Assembly (NCBI RefSeq): GCF_047717795.1
Contig: NZ_CP159808.1
Location: forward strand, 1,116,001 to 1,180,000
DNA: 64,000 nucleotides
Reading direction: 5' to 3'
Origin: Marisalimonas sp016777705
Lineage (GTDB): Bacteria > Pseudomonadota > Alphaproteobacteria > Puniceispirillales > Marisalimonadaceae
Position numbers and translations under genes: made by a program. Shown here piece by piece: positions 44,154 to 53,215 of this stretch. Position 1 is the first letter of the stretch. Each line of letters begins with the position of its first letter. A model generated the notes under the pieces. The model did no database searches and had not been told where the DNA came from. It was given only the letters and a program-made list of their open reading frames with translations.

Positions 44154-45097
44154 TTATTTCTTTCATATTCAGGTACATTCTTTTCATCCTGAATTTTTTC
44201 TCCTTTGTCTATATTAAAAAAAGTCAATATAGCTACAGCTACAAATATTGAGGAAAAAGTTCCAATTAATACACCCCAAATCATTGCTAAAGAAAAATCA
44301 GATAGAACGGCTCCACCAAAAAAGAAAATAATAAACAATGCAACTAATGTTGTAACAGAAGTTATAATAGTCCTAGATAAAGTTTCATTAATAGATTTAT
44401 TATAAATAAAGTAATGATCCTTTGATTTATAACGTCTTAAATTCTCTCTGACACGATCAAAAATCACAACTGTATCGTTAATAGAATAACCAGCTGTAGT
44501 TAAAATAGCAGCTATTGTAGCAAGGTTAAATTCTAATTGAAGAATAGAAAAGAGCCCAACAGTAGTAACTACATCATGAGTTAAAGCTATTATTGCGGCT
44601 ATTGAAAATTGCCACTCAAATCGAAACCAAATATAAACCATGATTGATATTAAGGCTAAACCAACAGCCAACATACCAGCTGTTTTTAATTCGTCACCAA
44701 CTACAGGACCAACAAATTCTGACCTTCTAATTTCATAATCTTTATTTGTAATTGATTTGACTTTTTCAATCATTGCTATTTGTTGTTTTTCGTCACCTTC
44801 TTGTTTTTGAATTCTAACTAAAAAATCTACATCTTTACCAAAATTTTGTATAGAAACTTCACCAGCCTCTAATGTAGATATTTTACTCCTCAGGTCATCA
44901 ATATTCGATGAATTAATATTTTTACTTCTTAACTCTAATAAAATTCCACCTTTGAAATCAATTCCATAATTTAAGCTATTAACGAACAAGCTTAAAAGAG
45001 TACCTAGAATAATAATAGTAGAGAAAATAAAAGCATAATTTCTTAACTTTAAAAAATCCAAATTTGTATTTGATGGTACCAATCTTAATAATTTCAT
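44150..45097 (-). CDS. secF: Protein translocase subunit SecF
   Basis: The 315-residue membrane protein assists SecYEG-driven export. The SecF pattern is seen in FKGGILLELRSKN near residue 50, the six membrane segments and GYSINDTVVIFDRVREN near 205. A TTG-type start at 45157 would overlap secD; ATG 45097 has AAGGTAG just upstream and is chosen. SecF follows secD after 11 bases on the minus strand. Confidence 0.95.
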   Translation of the reverse strand: MKLLRLVPSNTNLDFLKLRNYAFIFSTIIILGTLLSLFVNSLNYGIDFKGGILLELRSKNINSSNIDDLRSKISTLEAGEVSIQNFGKDVDFLVRIQKQEGDEKQQIAMIEKVKSITNKDYEIRRSEFVGPVVGDELKTAGMLAVGLALISIMVYIWFRFEWQFSIAAIIALTHDVVTTVGLFSILQLEFNLATIAAILTTAGYSINDTVVIFDRVRENLRRYKSKDHYFIYNKSINETLSRTIITSVTTLVALFIIFFFGGAVLSDFSLAMIWGVLIGTFSSIFVAVAILTFFNIDKGEKIQDEKNVPEYERNN

Positions 45098-45107
45098 AGG
45101 TGCTACC

Positions 45108-46670
45108 TTAAAATTTAATTTTATTAATATCTTTTTTCTTTGTGTAAAATAAAACAAGATATTTAGTTATAATTATTGCAGTAAACATTGAAGTAGCTAT
45201 GCCTATCATTAAAGTAACCGAAAAGCCCTTTATAGGACCGCTGCCAAACGAAAACAATGCAAGAGCTGCAAATAAAGTTGTTAAATTAGCGTCAATTATA
45301 GTTGAAATAGCTCTTTGAAAACCAGCTTCAACAGCGTCAGAAACATTTCTACCTACATTATATTCTTCTTTAATTCTTTCAAAAATTAATACGTTAGCAT
45401 CAACAGCCATACCCATTGTTAAAACAATACCTGCAATTCCTGGTAAAGTTAATGTGGCTTGAATTAAACTTAACAATGCAATTATAAAGATAATATTACA
45501 CATTAAAGCAATATTAGCTAACAAACCAAAGATACCATATGTTATAAACATAAATATCATCACGGCAATCAAACCTACAATACTGGCTATTTTACCAGAT
45601 TGAATTGAATCCGCTCCTAGACCAGGTCCAACTGAGCGTTCTTCTAGAATAATCATTGGAGCAGGTAAAGCACCGGATCTTAAGACCAATGCTAAATCAT
45701 TTGTTTCTTGCGTAGAAAAATTACCAGTAATTTGTCCACTTGAGAAGATTTGTGATTGAATAACTGGTGCGCTAACAACCTTACCATCTAGAACTATAGC
45801 AAAAGCTCTTCCAATATGCTTGCCAGTTACCCTTCCGAATTTCTTACCTCCAAGAGCAGACAATTGAAAAGATACTGATGGACTATTATTTCTATCAAAT
45901 GTTGGATTTGCATCCTTTAACATCTCGCCTGAGACCATTACCCTTTTATTTATCATGTAAAAAAGATCAGGATCTTTGTCATCTTCAAGTATTGTATAAC
46001 CAGGTGGTGCTTTTGAATTTATATTAATATCCTCTGAAGAGATAGAAGGATGAGCTAATTGAAAATTTAATTTTGCAGTTTTGCCTAGTAATTTTTTAAT
46101 ACGGCTTGGGTCATCAAGTCCAGGTAATTGAACTATAATCCGATCAATTCCTTGTTGTTGTATACTTGGTTCGTTAGTACCTGATTCGTCAATTCTTCTT
46201 CTAACTATCTCAATAGCTTGAGCCATTGTTGATTTAATGATTTTTTTCTTATTAATATCTGAAAATTCAATAAAAAAAGTGCTGTCATTAATTTTTACAA
46301 TTAAGTTTTCATCTATATTTAATATTGTCGACTTAATTTTATCATTTAGAATTGAACCTCTTTTTTGAAAAGAAATCTTTTTATCCTTAACACTTAATTT
46401 TTTATATCCAATTTTAGATTTTCTTAAAGCTGATCTAATATCTGATAGTAATGTTTCTAATTTTTCTGAAAAAACTATGTCCATATCTGCTTTAAGTAAC
46501 AGATATGATCCACCTTTTAAATCTAATCCAAGGTTAATGGATTTACCTGGCAAGAAACTAGAAGAGGTGTTTTTTACTGAGCTATTTAAAAAATTGGGTA
46601 TTGCATAAGCTATACCTAAGAAAATTAAAAAAAGCAGAAATGCAGCTCTTATTTTAGATAAATTTTTCAT
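45108..46670 (-). CDS. secD: Protein translocase subunit SecD
   Basis: The 520-residue protein carries the conserved LGLDLKGGSYLLLKAD near residue 46 and six membrane segments. LTLPGIAGIVLTMGMAVDANVLIFERI near residue 412 is the diagnostic SecD core, with the periplasmic domain between. It uses the proton gradient to pull exported proteins forward. The order yajC-secD-secF is the common bacterial one. A 47-base gap separates it from yajC. Confidence 0.96.
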   Translation of the reverse strand: MKNLSKIRAAFLLFLIFLGIAYAIPNFLNSSVKNTSSSFLPGKSINLGLDLKGGSYLLLKADMDIVFSEKLETLLSDIRSALRKSKIGYKKLSVKDKKISFQKRGSILNDKIKSTILNIDENLIVKINDSTFFIEFSDINKKKIIKSTMAQAIEIVRRRIDESGTNEPSIQQQGIDRIIVQLPGLDDPSRIKKLLGKTAKLNFQLAHPSISSEDININSKAPPGYTILEDDKDPDLFYMINKRVMVSGEMLKDANPTFDRNNSPSVSFQLSALGGKKFGRVTGKHIGRAFAIVLDGKVVSAPVIQSQIFSSGQITGNFSTQETNDLALVLRSGALPAPMIILEERSVGPGLGADSIQSGKIASIVGLIAVMIFMFITYGIFGLLANIALMCNIIFIIALLSLIQATLTLPGIAGIVLTMGMAVDANVLIFERIKEEYNVGRNVSDAVEAGFQRAISTIIDANLTTLFAALALFSFGSGPIKGFSVTLMIGIATSMFTAIIITKYLVLFYTKKKDINKIKF

Positions 46671-46717
46671 TATTACTCAATATAGATAGAATTCACAAGG
46701 ATTTTAGGACATATATA

Positions 46718-47083
46718 TTATTTTTTGACTTTAGATTTAGTTTTAGGCTTCTTAGGAGCAGACTTTAATTTTTCTTCACCTCTTACTTCTGAAATCATTT
46801 GTCTCGCAACATCAACTATAACATCTTTAGATATTTCTACACTTACAGTTTCAGAACCTTCATTGGCCTTTGAAATAACGCCCAAAATACCCCCAGCTGT
46901 TAAAACTTTATTGCCTCTTTTTAAGTTTTCAACCATTAATTTGTGTTGCTTAACTCTTTTTTGTTGAGGTCTAATAAGTAAAAAATAGAATATAATGAAA
47001 ATGAGAACAAAAGGAAGAAGACCTTGCAGAGAAAACCCTCCGGCTCCTCCTGCTGCGGATTGAGCAAATGCACTTGAAATCAT
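46718..47083 (-). CDS. yajC: Preprotein translocase subunit YajC
   Basis: The 121-residue small membrane protein has one hydrophobic helix (about residues 20-40, LPFVLIFIIFYFLLIRPQQ) followed by the RPQQKRVKQHK motif and a soluble C-domain. A Lys-rich tail (KKPKTKSKVKK) follows. It works with SecD and SecF. The start ATG has GGAGT just upstream. It is divergent from the DUF815 ATPase gene. Confidence 0.95.
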   Translation of the reverse strand: MISSAFAQSAAGGAGGFSLQGLLPFVLIFIIFYFLLIRPQQKRVKQHKLMVENLKRGNKVLTAGGILGVISKANEGSETVSVEISKDVIVDVARQMISEVRGEEKLKSAPKKPKTKSKVKK

Positions 47084-47205
47084 GAGTAACTCCTAGAAAG
47101 TAAAATTAATAATATCTTATATAAAAAAAAAACATAAACACCATAGATAAAATTTAAAATATATATATATTGCTATTTTTATGATTTACTTAGGTTAATT
47201 CAAAA

Positions 47206-48069
47206 ATGATTGATGAAAATTCGAAACATTTATTAGAACGAATTGCAAATGCCTTAGACAGAATGGCTCCTGCAGAAAAGAAAATTAATAACTTAGATAA
47301 AAGTGAAGGTTTTATTTATGAATCTAAATCAGGTTTAGTTAGACCAATCCTAGAAATTAATAGAATACCAATTGAACTTCTCCAAGGTATAGCCTCACAA
47401 AAGCAAACATTGTTGGATAATACAATTAGCTTTGCCAATGACTTGTCTGCCAACAATGCTTTATTATGGGGAGCCAGGGGGACAGGTAAATCATCATTAG
47501 TTAAAGCAGTACATGCAGAAGTTATATTAAAAACAAAATCTGAACAGCTAAAATTAGTAGAAATTCACCGTGAAGATATTGCAGAATTACCCGAACTATT
47601 GTCACTTTTATCAAACTATAAAAAATATAAATTTATTTTATTATGCGATGATTTATCTTTTGATGCCGGCGAAAATACATACAAAAGTCTTAAGGCTGCC
47701 TTAGATGGTGGAATTGAAGGAAAACCTAATAATGTTATATTTTATGCAACATCTAACAGAAGACATTTAATGCCTAGAGATATGATGGAAAATGAGCAAT
47801 CAACTGCAATTAATCCATCTGAATCAGTAGAGGAAAAAGTTTCATTATCTGATAGATTTGGACTTTGGATAGGGTTTCATAACATGTCTCAAGATGTTTA
47901 TTTAGAAATTGTTTTCGCCTATTGTAAAGAATTCAAGATTAGCCTTGAGCAAAATATTTTAAGGTCTCAGGCATTAGAATGGTCCATAACAAGAGGCGCC
48001 CGATCTGGTAGAGTAGCTTGGCAATTTATTCAAGACATAGCAAGCAAACAAAAAGTAAAGATTAATTAA
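47206..48069 (+). CDS. DUF815-family AAA ATPase
   Basis: The 287-residue ATPase of unknown role has Walker A WGARGTGKSSLVK (about residue 88) and Walker B FILLCDDLSFD near 145, with YATSNRRHLMPRDM near 190. The family is common in alphaproteobacteria and sits next to sec and pcm genes. It overlaps the LysM lipoprotein gene by 4 bases in a convergent arrangement. Function is not known beyond ATP binding. Confidence 0.92.
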   Translation: MIDENSKHLLERIANALDRMAPAEKKINNLDKSEGFIYESKSGLVRPILEINRIPIELLQGIASQKQTLLDNTISFANDLSANNALLWGARGTGKSSLVKAVHAEVILKTKSEQLKLVEIHREDIAELPELLSLLSNYKKYKFILLCDDLSFDAGENTYKSLKAALDGGIEGKPNNVIFYATSNRRHLMPRDMMENEQSTAINPSESVEEKVSLSDRFGLWIGFHNMSQDVYLEIVFAYCKEFKISLEQNILRSQALEWSITRGARSGRVAWQFIQDIASKQKVKIN

Positions 48070-48965
48070 TCTATATAACTGTTGGGATTAACAGGGTTTC
48101 TTTTATATCTAATCTGGAAATGCAAAACATCTTCACTTAAAGAACTGTAACCTATAACTTGTTTTTTTTTCACTGACTGGCCTTGTTTAACATTATATTT
48201 AGCAATGTTTGAATAAGCTGTTAACCAACCGTCATCATGTTTTATAAGAATAAGATTTCCAAATTTTTTTATTTGAGAACCAACAAAAGCTATTTTTCCA
48301 CTATGAGAGGAATATATAGGTGAATTATTATTTAATTTTATATCTATACCATCGTTATGTTGACCTTTGCCAAAGCTGCCATAGCCTTTAATGATTTTAC
48401 CTTTAGCAGGCCATATAAAATTTGGAGCATTTTTAATTTTTTTTGCTTCATTAGTTTTATAATTTTTTTTACTTGGTTTAACGTTATAAATTTTTTTATC
48501 TATAATTTGATCTATTAGGGAATAATTCCTTTTAACTGGAATTAAAATTTTATTCCCAACTTTTAATATATGATTTTGTTTTAACTTGTTAAGACTTAAT
48601 ACGTCTAATTTGTTTACTGCAAATCTCAAAGAGATTTTATCAAGTGTATCTCCTTGCTTGATAATGTAAATGTTCTTGTTTCTCAAAAATAGAATTTGAT
48701 TTTCTTTTAAAAAGTAAGGTTTAATCAAATTATTATCTTCAATAATATCTTTAGGAATGACTTTATATTCGTTTGCAATCGAGAATATTGTTTCATTCTT
48801 TTTAACAAATATCATTCCATTTGTTGGAATGTTATCTTTTAAAACATTAGATTTATTAAATATTGTAGCTTTTTTTTCTGGAGCAAAATCACCTTTAACA
48901 TTTTCAATTAACTCTGCAGTTTTACAACTAGTCAGGAACAAAAAAAGTAAAATAAACTTAAACAA
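48066..48965 (-). CDS. Lipoprotein with LysM repeats and LytM/M23 domain, possibly inactive
   Basis: The 299-residue protein begins with a lipoprotein signal (FLFLTSC, Cys14), so it is probably anchored to the outer membrane. A LysM repeat lies at about residues 99-142, and a weaker one at about 50-93. The M23 domain is at residues 185-299. Metal His203, Asp208 and His282 are present, but the usual YAHL is YSNI (residues 251-254), losing a catalytic His. This fits an NlpD/DipM-like activator of amidases. It ends the argS-to-lysM gene run, after pcm. Confidence 0.85.
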   Translation of the reverse strand: MFKFILLFLFLTSCKTAELIENVKGDFAPEKKATIFNKSNVLKDNIPTNGMIFVKKNETIFSIANEYKVIPKDIIEDNNLIKPYFLKENQILFLRNKNIYIIKQGDTLDKISLRFAVNKLDVLSLNKLKQNHILKVGNKILIPVKRNYSLIDQIIDKKIYNVKPSKKNYKTNEAKKIKNAPNFIWPAKGKIIKGYGSFGKGQHNDGIDIKLNNNSPIYSSHSGKIAFVGSQIKKFGNLILIKHDDGWLTAYSNIAKYNVKQGQSVKKKQVIGYSSLSEDVLHFQIRYKRNPVNPNSYID

Positions 48966-49014
48966 AATAAAAAAACCTTTTAAAATTTGAATTTTAACAA
49001 CTTACTTAAAAAAT

Positions 49015-49659
49015 TCAATCCTTATCACTAATTAGCGGAACAAAACTCACTGGACCTAGATCCTCCCATATATCATCAGATCTATTCTTTTTGACTGTAA
49101 TTTTTTTAAGTCTCTGTCCTGAATTTAAATCACCTACTGGAGCTATACAAATACCATTATATCTAATTTGATTTAACAATCTTCCATCTAATTCTTTAAT
49201 TGCACACGTTATAATAATATGATCAAAAGGAGCTAATTTTGGCCAACCTAAAAAACCATCACCTTCTTCAGAAATAATATTTGTCAATTTTAGTTTTTTA
49301 AAACAAGCTTGTGCATTGACTAATAATGGTTTCAATCTCTCAATTGAATATACCCTTCTAGTCATAAGTGATAATATAGACGCCTGATATCCTGAGCCAG
49401 TTCCTATTTCTAATACTATTTCATTGCCCTGAAGCGCCAGTGCCTCTGTCATTGTTGCTACTATAAAAGGCTGACTAATGGTTTGATCAAATCCGATTGG
49501 TAAAGGGTTATTTTGATAAGCATAAGAATGAAAATTTGAAGGTAAGAATATTTCTCTTGGAATATACTCTATTGCAGAAAGAACTCTATCCGAAGTAATG
49601 CCCATAGATCTTAATGTCATTATTAAATTAGCTTTTTGAATTGAAGTCTCATATAGCAT
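49015..49659 (-). CDS. pcm: Protein-L-isoaspartate O-methyltransferase
   Basis: The 214-residue enzyme repairs isoaspartyl damage in proteins using S-adenosylmethionine. GFDQTISQPFIVATM near residue 55 and the SAM site VLEIGTGSGYQASILS near 80 are the family motifs. It follows surE after 5 bases, the common order, and precedes the LysM lipoprotein gene. Confidence 0.95.
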   Translation of the reverse strand: MLYETSIQKANLIMTLRSMGITSDRVLSAIEYIPREIFLPSNFHSYAYQNNPLPIGFDQTISQPFIVATMTEALALQGNEIVLEIGTGSGYQASILSLMTRRVYSIERLKPLLVNAQACFKKLKLTNIISEEGDGFLGWPKLAPFDHIIITCAIKELDGRLLNQIRYNGICIAPVGDLNSGQRLKKITVKKNRSDDIWEDLGPVSFVPLISDKD

Positions 49660-49664
49660 TTTAT

Positions 49665-50420
49665 TTATCTTTTATTTAATTGATTAAATAAAGAAATATT
49701 AGTTAGATCTAATGTTAAAGGTGTTAAAGAAATTTTGTTTTTGCTTAAAGCATCCATATCAGTTTCTTGTGTGGTTTGATAAGAGTTTAACATTCTTCCA
49801 ATTTTATATGAGGTATCTGTATTGTTAACAAAAATTTCATCAGATTTTTTTTGAGATGCTAATTTTGTATATAAGAATTTACTGTTATCAGATTCAGATA
49901 TATTCAATGGAAAATTAACATTAAAATACAATGGAGCCTTAATTTTAAGCTTTAAAAGATTTTTAATAATTTCAACACTATAATTCTTTGAACATAAATA
50001 TGAATTACTTTTATGGTCTCCTCCGAGTTGACTTAATGCAATAGAATTTATACCCCTTAAAGCACCCTCCATAGCAGCCGCTACAGTACCAGAATAAGAA
50101 ACTTCATCACCAATGTTACTTCCAGCGTTAATTCCACTTAAAATAAGATCAGGTTTACTAGTATTCATTATATGATTTAATGCAAAAATAACACAATCTG
50201 TTGGAGTTCCATCAACTATCCATTCGTATAGATTTTTGTGCTCAAAACTTATCTTATCCATGAGAGTTATAGATCTGGATTTTGCAGATTGATTATGCTT
50301 GGGAGACACTACATAAACAGTATCACAAAACTCATAAGCAATACTTTTTAATACTTGAAGACCAACAGCGTCAAAGCCATCGTCATTAGTTATTAAAATT
50401 TTATTTATAAAATTTTCCAT
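49665..50420 (-). CDS. surE: 5'-nucleotidase SurE
   Basis: The 251-residue phosphatase has the metal-binding ITNDDGFDAVGL at residues about 9-20, then SAKSRSIT and SGINAGSNIGDEVSYSGTV near 95-113. It removes phosphate from nucleoside monophosphates and is a stationary-phase protein. It abuts serS upstream (no gap) and pcm downstream, as in many alphaproteobacteria. Confidence 0.95.
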   Translation of the reverse strand: MENFINKILITNDDGFDAVGLQVLKSIAYEFCDTVYVVSPKHNQSAKSRSITLMDKISFEHKNLYEWIVDGTPTDCVIFALNHIMNTSKPDLILSGINAGSNIGDEVSYSGTVAAAMEGALRGINSIALSQLGGDHKSNSYLCSKNYSVEIIKNLLKLKIKAPLYFNVNFPLNISESDNSKFLYTKLASQKKSDEIFVNNTDTSYKIGRMLNSYQTTQETDMDALSKNKISLTPLTLDLTNISLFNQLNKR

Positions 50421-51716
50421 TTATTTCATATTTGGATTTTGAATTTTAGTAATGCCTTTCATATAAGGTATTAAAACTTCAGGTATTAAAATTGATCCAT
50501 CTTCTTGTTGATAATTTTCTAATACAGCAATCATAGTTCTACCTATTGCTAAACCAGAACCATTAAGAGTATGCAAAAATTCAATTTTATTTGTTTCTTT
50601 ATCTTTAAATTTTGCATTCATTCTTCTTGCTTGAAAATCTCCACAATTAGAACAAGATGAGATTTCTCTATAAGCACCCTTTCCATTATTTTGACCCGGT
50701 AACCACACTTCTAAATCAAATGTTTTTTTTGCAGAAAACCCAACATCACCTGAACATAATTTCATAACTCTATAAGGTAATTGTAATTTTTTTAGTATAG
50801 ATTCTGCACAAGAAACTAAAACATTTAATTCTTCATTCGAATTTTCAGGCTCCGTAATAAAAACCATCTCAACTTTAGAAAATTGATGCTGTCTTATCAT
50901 TCCTCTTGTATCACTTCCAGCAGCACCTGCCTCAGATCTAAAACAAGGTGTGTTAGCAACAAATCTTAAAGGTAATGTTTTTTTATCAATTATTTCATTA
51001 CTGACTATGTTTGTTAATGGAACTTCTGATGTTGGTATTAACCACCTGTTATCAATAGTGTTAAATAAATCATCTGAAAACTTTGGAAGTTGTCCTGTGC
51101 CATATAAAGCATCTTCTCTTACAATATAGGGAGGAGAAATTTCTTCAAAATTTAAATTATTTAAATGAGTATCAATCATGAAAGAAGATAAAGCCCGTTC
51201 AAGCAAAGCTAAATGACCTCGTAATAATACAAATCTAGAACCAGAAATTTTAACCCCTGTTTTAAAATCTAGTCCGTTTAACTGTTCCCCAAGGTCAACA
51301 TGATCTAATGGGTGATATTCAAATTGAGGAATTTTACCCCATTCTTTAATCAATTCATTATGACTTTCGTCTTTTCCTAAAGGAACATCAGCTTCTAAAT
51401 AATTAGGAAATGTAATAAGTAAAGAATGTAGTTTATTTGATAATGTTTTAATTTTCTCATCTAATTTTGTGAGATCAGATTTGTAAAGAGACACTTGTGA
51501 CTGCAATTCGGCTACATCTTTACCTTGAGAAATTAACTTTCCAATATCTTTAGACGTATTATTCCTTTTTTCTTGTATTTCTTGAATACTTGTTTGGTAA
51601 TTTCTGACTTGCCTATCAAGTTCTAGTATTTCAGGTAGATCAATTTTTAATCCTCTCTTTTCCATTAACAACTGAAATTCATTTGGCTTGTTTCTAATAA
51701 ATTTTATATCATGCAT
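50421..51716 (-). CDS. serS: Seryl-tRNA synthetase
   Basis: The 431-residue class II synthetase charges tRNA-Ser. Residues about 27-100 form the N-terminal coiled-coil arm that binds the tRNA's long arm. Motif 2 reads TRGMIRQHQFSKVEMV near residue 272, and motif 3 GSGLAIGRTMIAVLENYQ near residue 389. Length is normal. It is between tatC and surE on the minus strand. Confidence 0.96.
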   Translation of the reverse strand: MHDIKFIRNKPNEFQLLMEKRGLKIDLPEILELDRQVRNYQTSIQEIQEKRNNTSKDIGKLISQGKDVAELQSQVSLYKSDLTKLDEKIKTLSNKLHSLLITFPNYLEADVPLGKDESHNELIKEWGKIPQFEYHPLDHVDLGEQLNGLDFKTGVKISGSRFVLLRGHLALLERALSSFMIDTHLNNLNFEEISPPYIVREDALYGTGQLPKFSDDLFNTIDNRWLIPTSEVPLTNIVSNEIIDKKTLPLRFVANTPCFRSEAGAAGSDTRGMIRQHQFSKVEMVFITEPENSNEELNVLVSCAESILKKLQLPYRVMKLCSGDVGFSAKKTFDLEVWLPGQNNGKGAYREISSCSNCGDFQARRMNAKFKDKETNKIEFLHTLNGSGLAIGRTMIAVLENYQQEDGSILIPEVLIPYMKGITKIQNPNMK

Positions 51717-51737
51717 AAAAAAACTCGTTTAAAAAAA

Positions 51738-52514
51738 TTAACTCTTATTTAAAAACTTAGAAAATATAATTGAAATTTCATATAAAACAATAATTGGAAG
51801 CGCTAATAATATTTGTGAAATTACATCTGGGGGAGTTAAGATCGCTGCAATAACAAAGGCAATCAAAATAGCATATTTCCTTTTATTTGCCAAATCATCA
51901 GGCGTTATAATACCAGTTTTAACAAGTAATAATAATATAACAGGTAACTCAAAACAAAGACCAAACGCAAAAATCAATTTCATAACTAAGGATAAGTATT
52001 CTGATATTCGTGGCTCAAGCTCAATTGGAAGAGAACCATCTACACCGTTAACTTGAAATGATAAAAAAAAGTCCCAAGCTAAAGGAATTACAATATAATA
52101 AACCATTGCAGCACCTGCTACAAAAAGAACTGGTGTAGCTAATAAAAAAGGTAAAAAAGCTTTTTTTTCATTTTGATATAATCCTGGTGCTACAAAACGC
52201 CATATTTGAATTAAAAAAATTGGTAAAGAAACACAAAGTGATATAAAAAAAGCTACTTTAACCTGAGTAAAAAAACCTTCATGTAATGCAGTATAAATCA
52301 TTCTTCCACCATTTTCTGATATCTGAGAAGCTAATGGCGCTTGTAAAAAGTTATATACAATATCAGCAAGATTTTGATTATTAGCAGTAAATTTGATAAA
52401 ACATAAAAAAAATAAAAAAATAAACGCGCAAAATGAGATCAAAAGTCTATTTCTTAATTCTATAAGATGATCGAGTAACGTCATATTTTGTTCTGACTTT
52501 TTTGTCTTTGCCAT
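51738..52514 (-). CDS. tatC: Twin-arginine translocase subunit TatC
   Basis: The 258-residue protein has six membrane segments and the TatC N-terminal DHLIELRNRLL motif. Later FEVNGVD-like loops and FELPVILLLL near 190 are present. It receives twin-arginine substrates with TatB. ATG 52514 is preferred; a TTG six codons earlier lacks a binding site. It follows tatB after 21 bases. Confidence 0.94.
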   Translation of the reverse strand: MAKTKKSEQNMTLLDHLIELRNRLLISFCAFIFLFFLCFIKFTANNQNLADIVYNFLQAPLASQISENGGRMIYTALHEGFFTQVKVAFFISLCVSLPIFLIQIWRFVAPGLYQNEKKAFLPFLLATPVLFVAGAAMVYYIVIPLAWDFFLSFQVNGVDGSLPIELEPRISEYLSLVMKLIFAFGLCFELPVILLLLVKTGIITPDDLANKRKYAILIAFVIAAILTPPDVISQILLALPIIVLYEISIIFSKFLNKS

Positions 52515-52535
52515 TATATTCTCGAATATCAAATA

Positions 52536-52877
52536 TTATTTATTTTTTTTTATTTTATTAGAACTTAAGTTATTGATTTCATTCAAATCTTTTTTTAAAG
52601 ATTTCATATTTAATTCATTTTCAACAACTTTAATTTCGTCTATTTCAGAATTATAAGTTGAACTATTTTCTATTTTTGAAATCTCACTTCTTAAGTTTGA
52701 TATCTCAGATTCATTAGCTAAATCATCTATGCCTGAATGAAACTGAGAAGCCATTAATTTAATTTTTGTAATAAAAGATTTTATAGAACGTAAAACCTTA
52801 GGTAAATCTTTGGGACCAACTACTATCAATAAGACAAAAGAGATAAGTAAAAATTCTGGAAAACCAATATCTAGCAT
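52536..52877 (-). CDS. tatB: Twin-arginine translocase subunit TatB
   Basis: The 113-residue protein has the typical short membrane helix followed by the GPKDLPKVLRSIKSF amphipathic helix (about residues 21-35), and a charged C-tail with predicted coiled-coil character. It works with TatC in recognising twin-arginine signals. It lies between tatA and tatC. Confidence 0.92.
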   Translation of the reverse strand: MLDIGFPEFLLISFVLLIVVGPKDLPKVLRSIKSFITKIKLMASQFHSGIDDLANESEISNLRSEISKIENSSTYNSEIDEIKVVENELNMKSLKKDLNEINNLSSNKIKKNK

Positions 52878-52895
52878 TTAAAAACTCTCTAAGAA

Positions 52896-53138
52896 TTATG
52901 TTTTCTTTTTTGTAGTTTTTTTAACGACCTTTTTCTTAACAACTTTCTTTTTTGGTTTTTCTGGAATTATCTCAACGACTTCCTCTTCAACTTCCTTATT
53001 TGATTTAACTTGATCTTTAAAGTTTTTTAAACCTTTACCAAAGTCACCCATTATACTTGAAAGCTTTCCCTTACCACCAAAAAGGATAAGCACCACGATT
53101 AAAACGATAACCCAATGCCAAATACTAAAAGCACCCAT
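52896..53138 (-). CDS. tatA: Twin-arginine translocase subunit TatA
   Basis: The 80-residue protein has the TatA membrane helix (residues about 5-20), the FGGKGKLSSIMGDFGKGLKNF hinge and amphipathic helix, and a Lys-rich tail with a short KKKVVKK repeat. TatA forms the pore of the twin-arginine pathway. Gene order tatA-tatB-tatC is normal. Confidence 0.94.
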   Translation of the reverse strand: MGAFSIWHWVIVLIVVLILFGGKGKLSSIMGDFGKGLKNFKDQVKSNKEVEEEVVEIIPEKPKKKVVKKKVVKKTTKKKT

Positions 53139-53215
53139 TTTATCTTCTCCCGAAATTATATTCCTAAAAACAATATATTAACATATGTAACATTTATTTC
53201 TTAAAAAGACATAAA

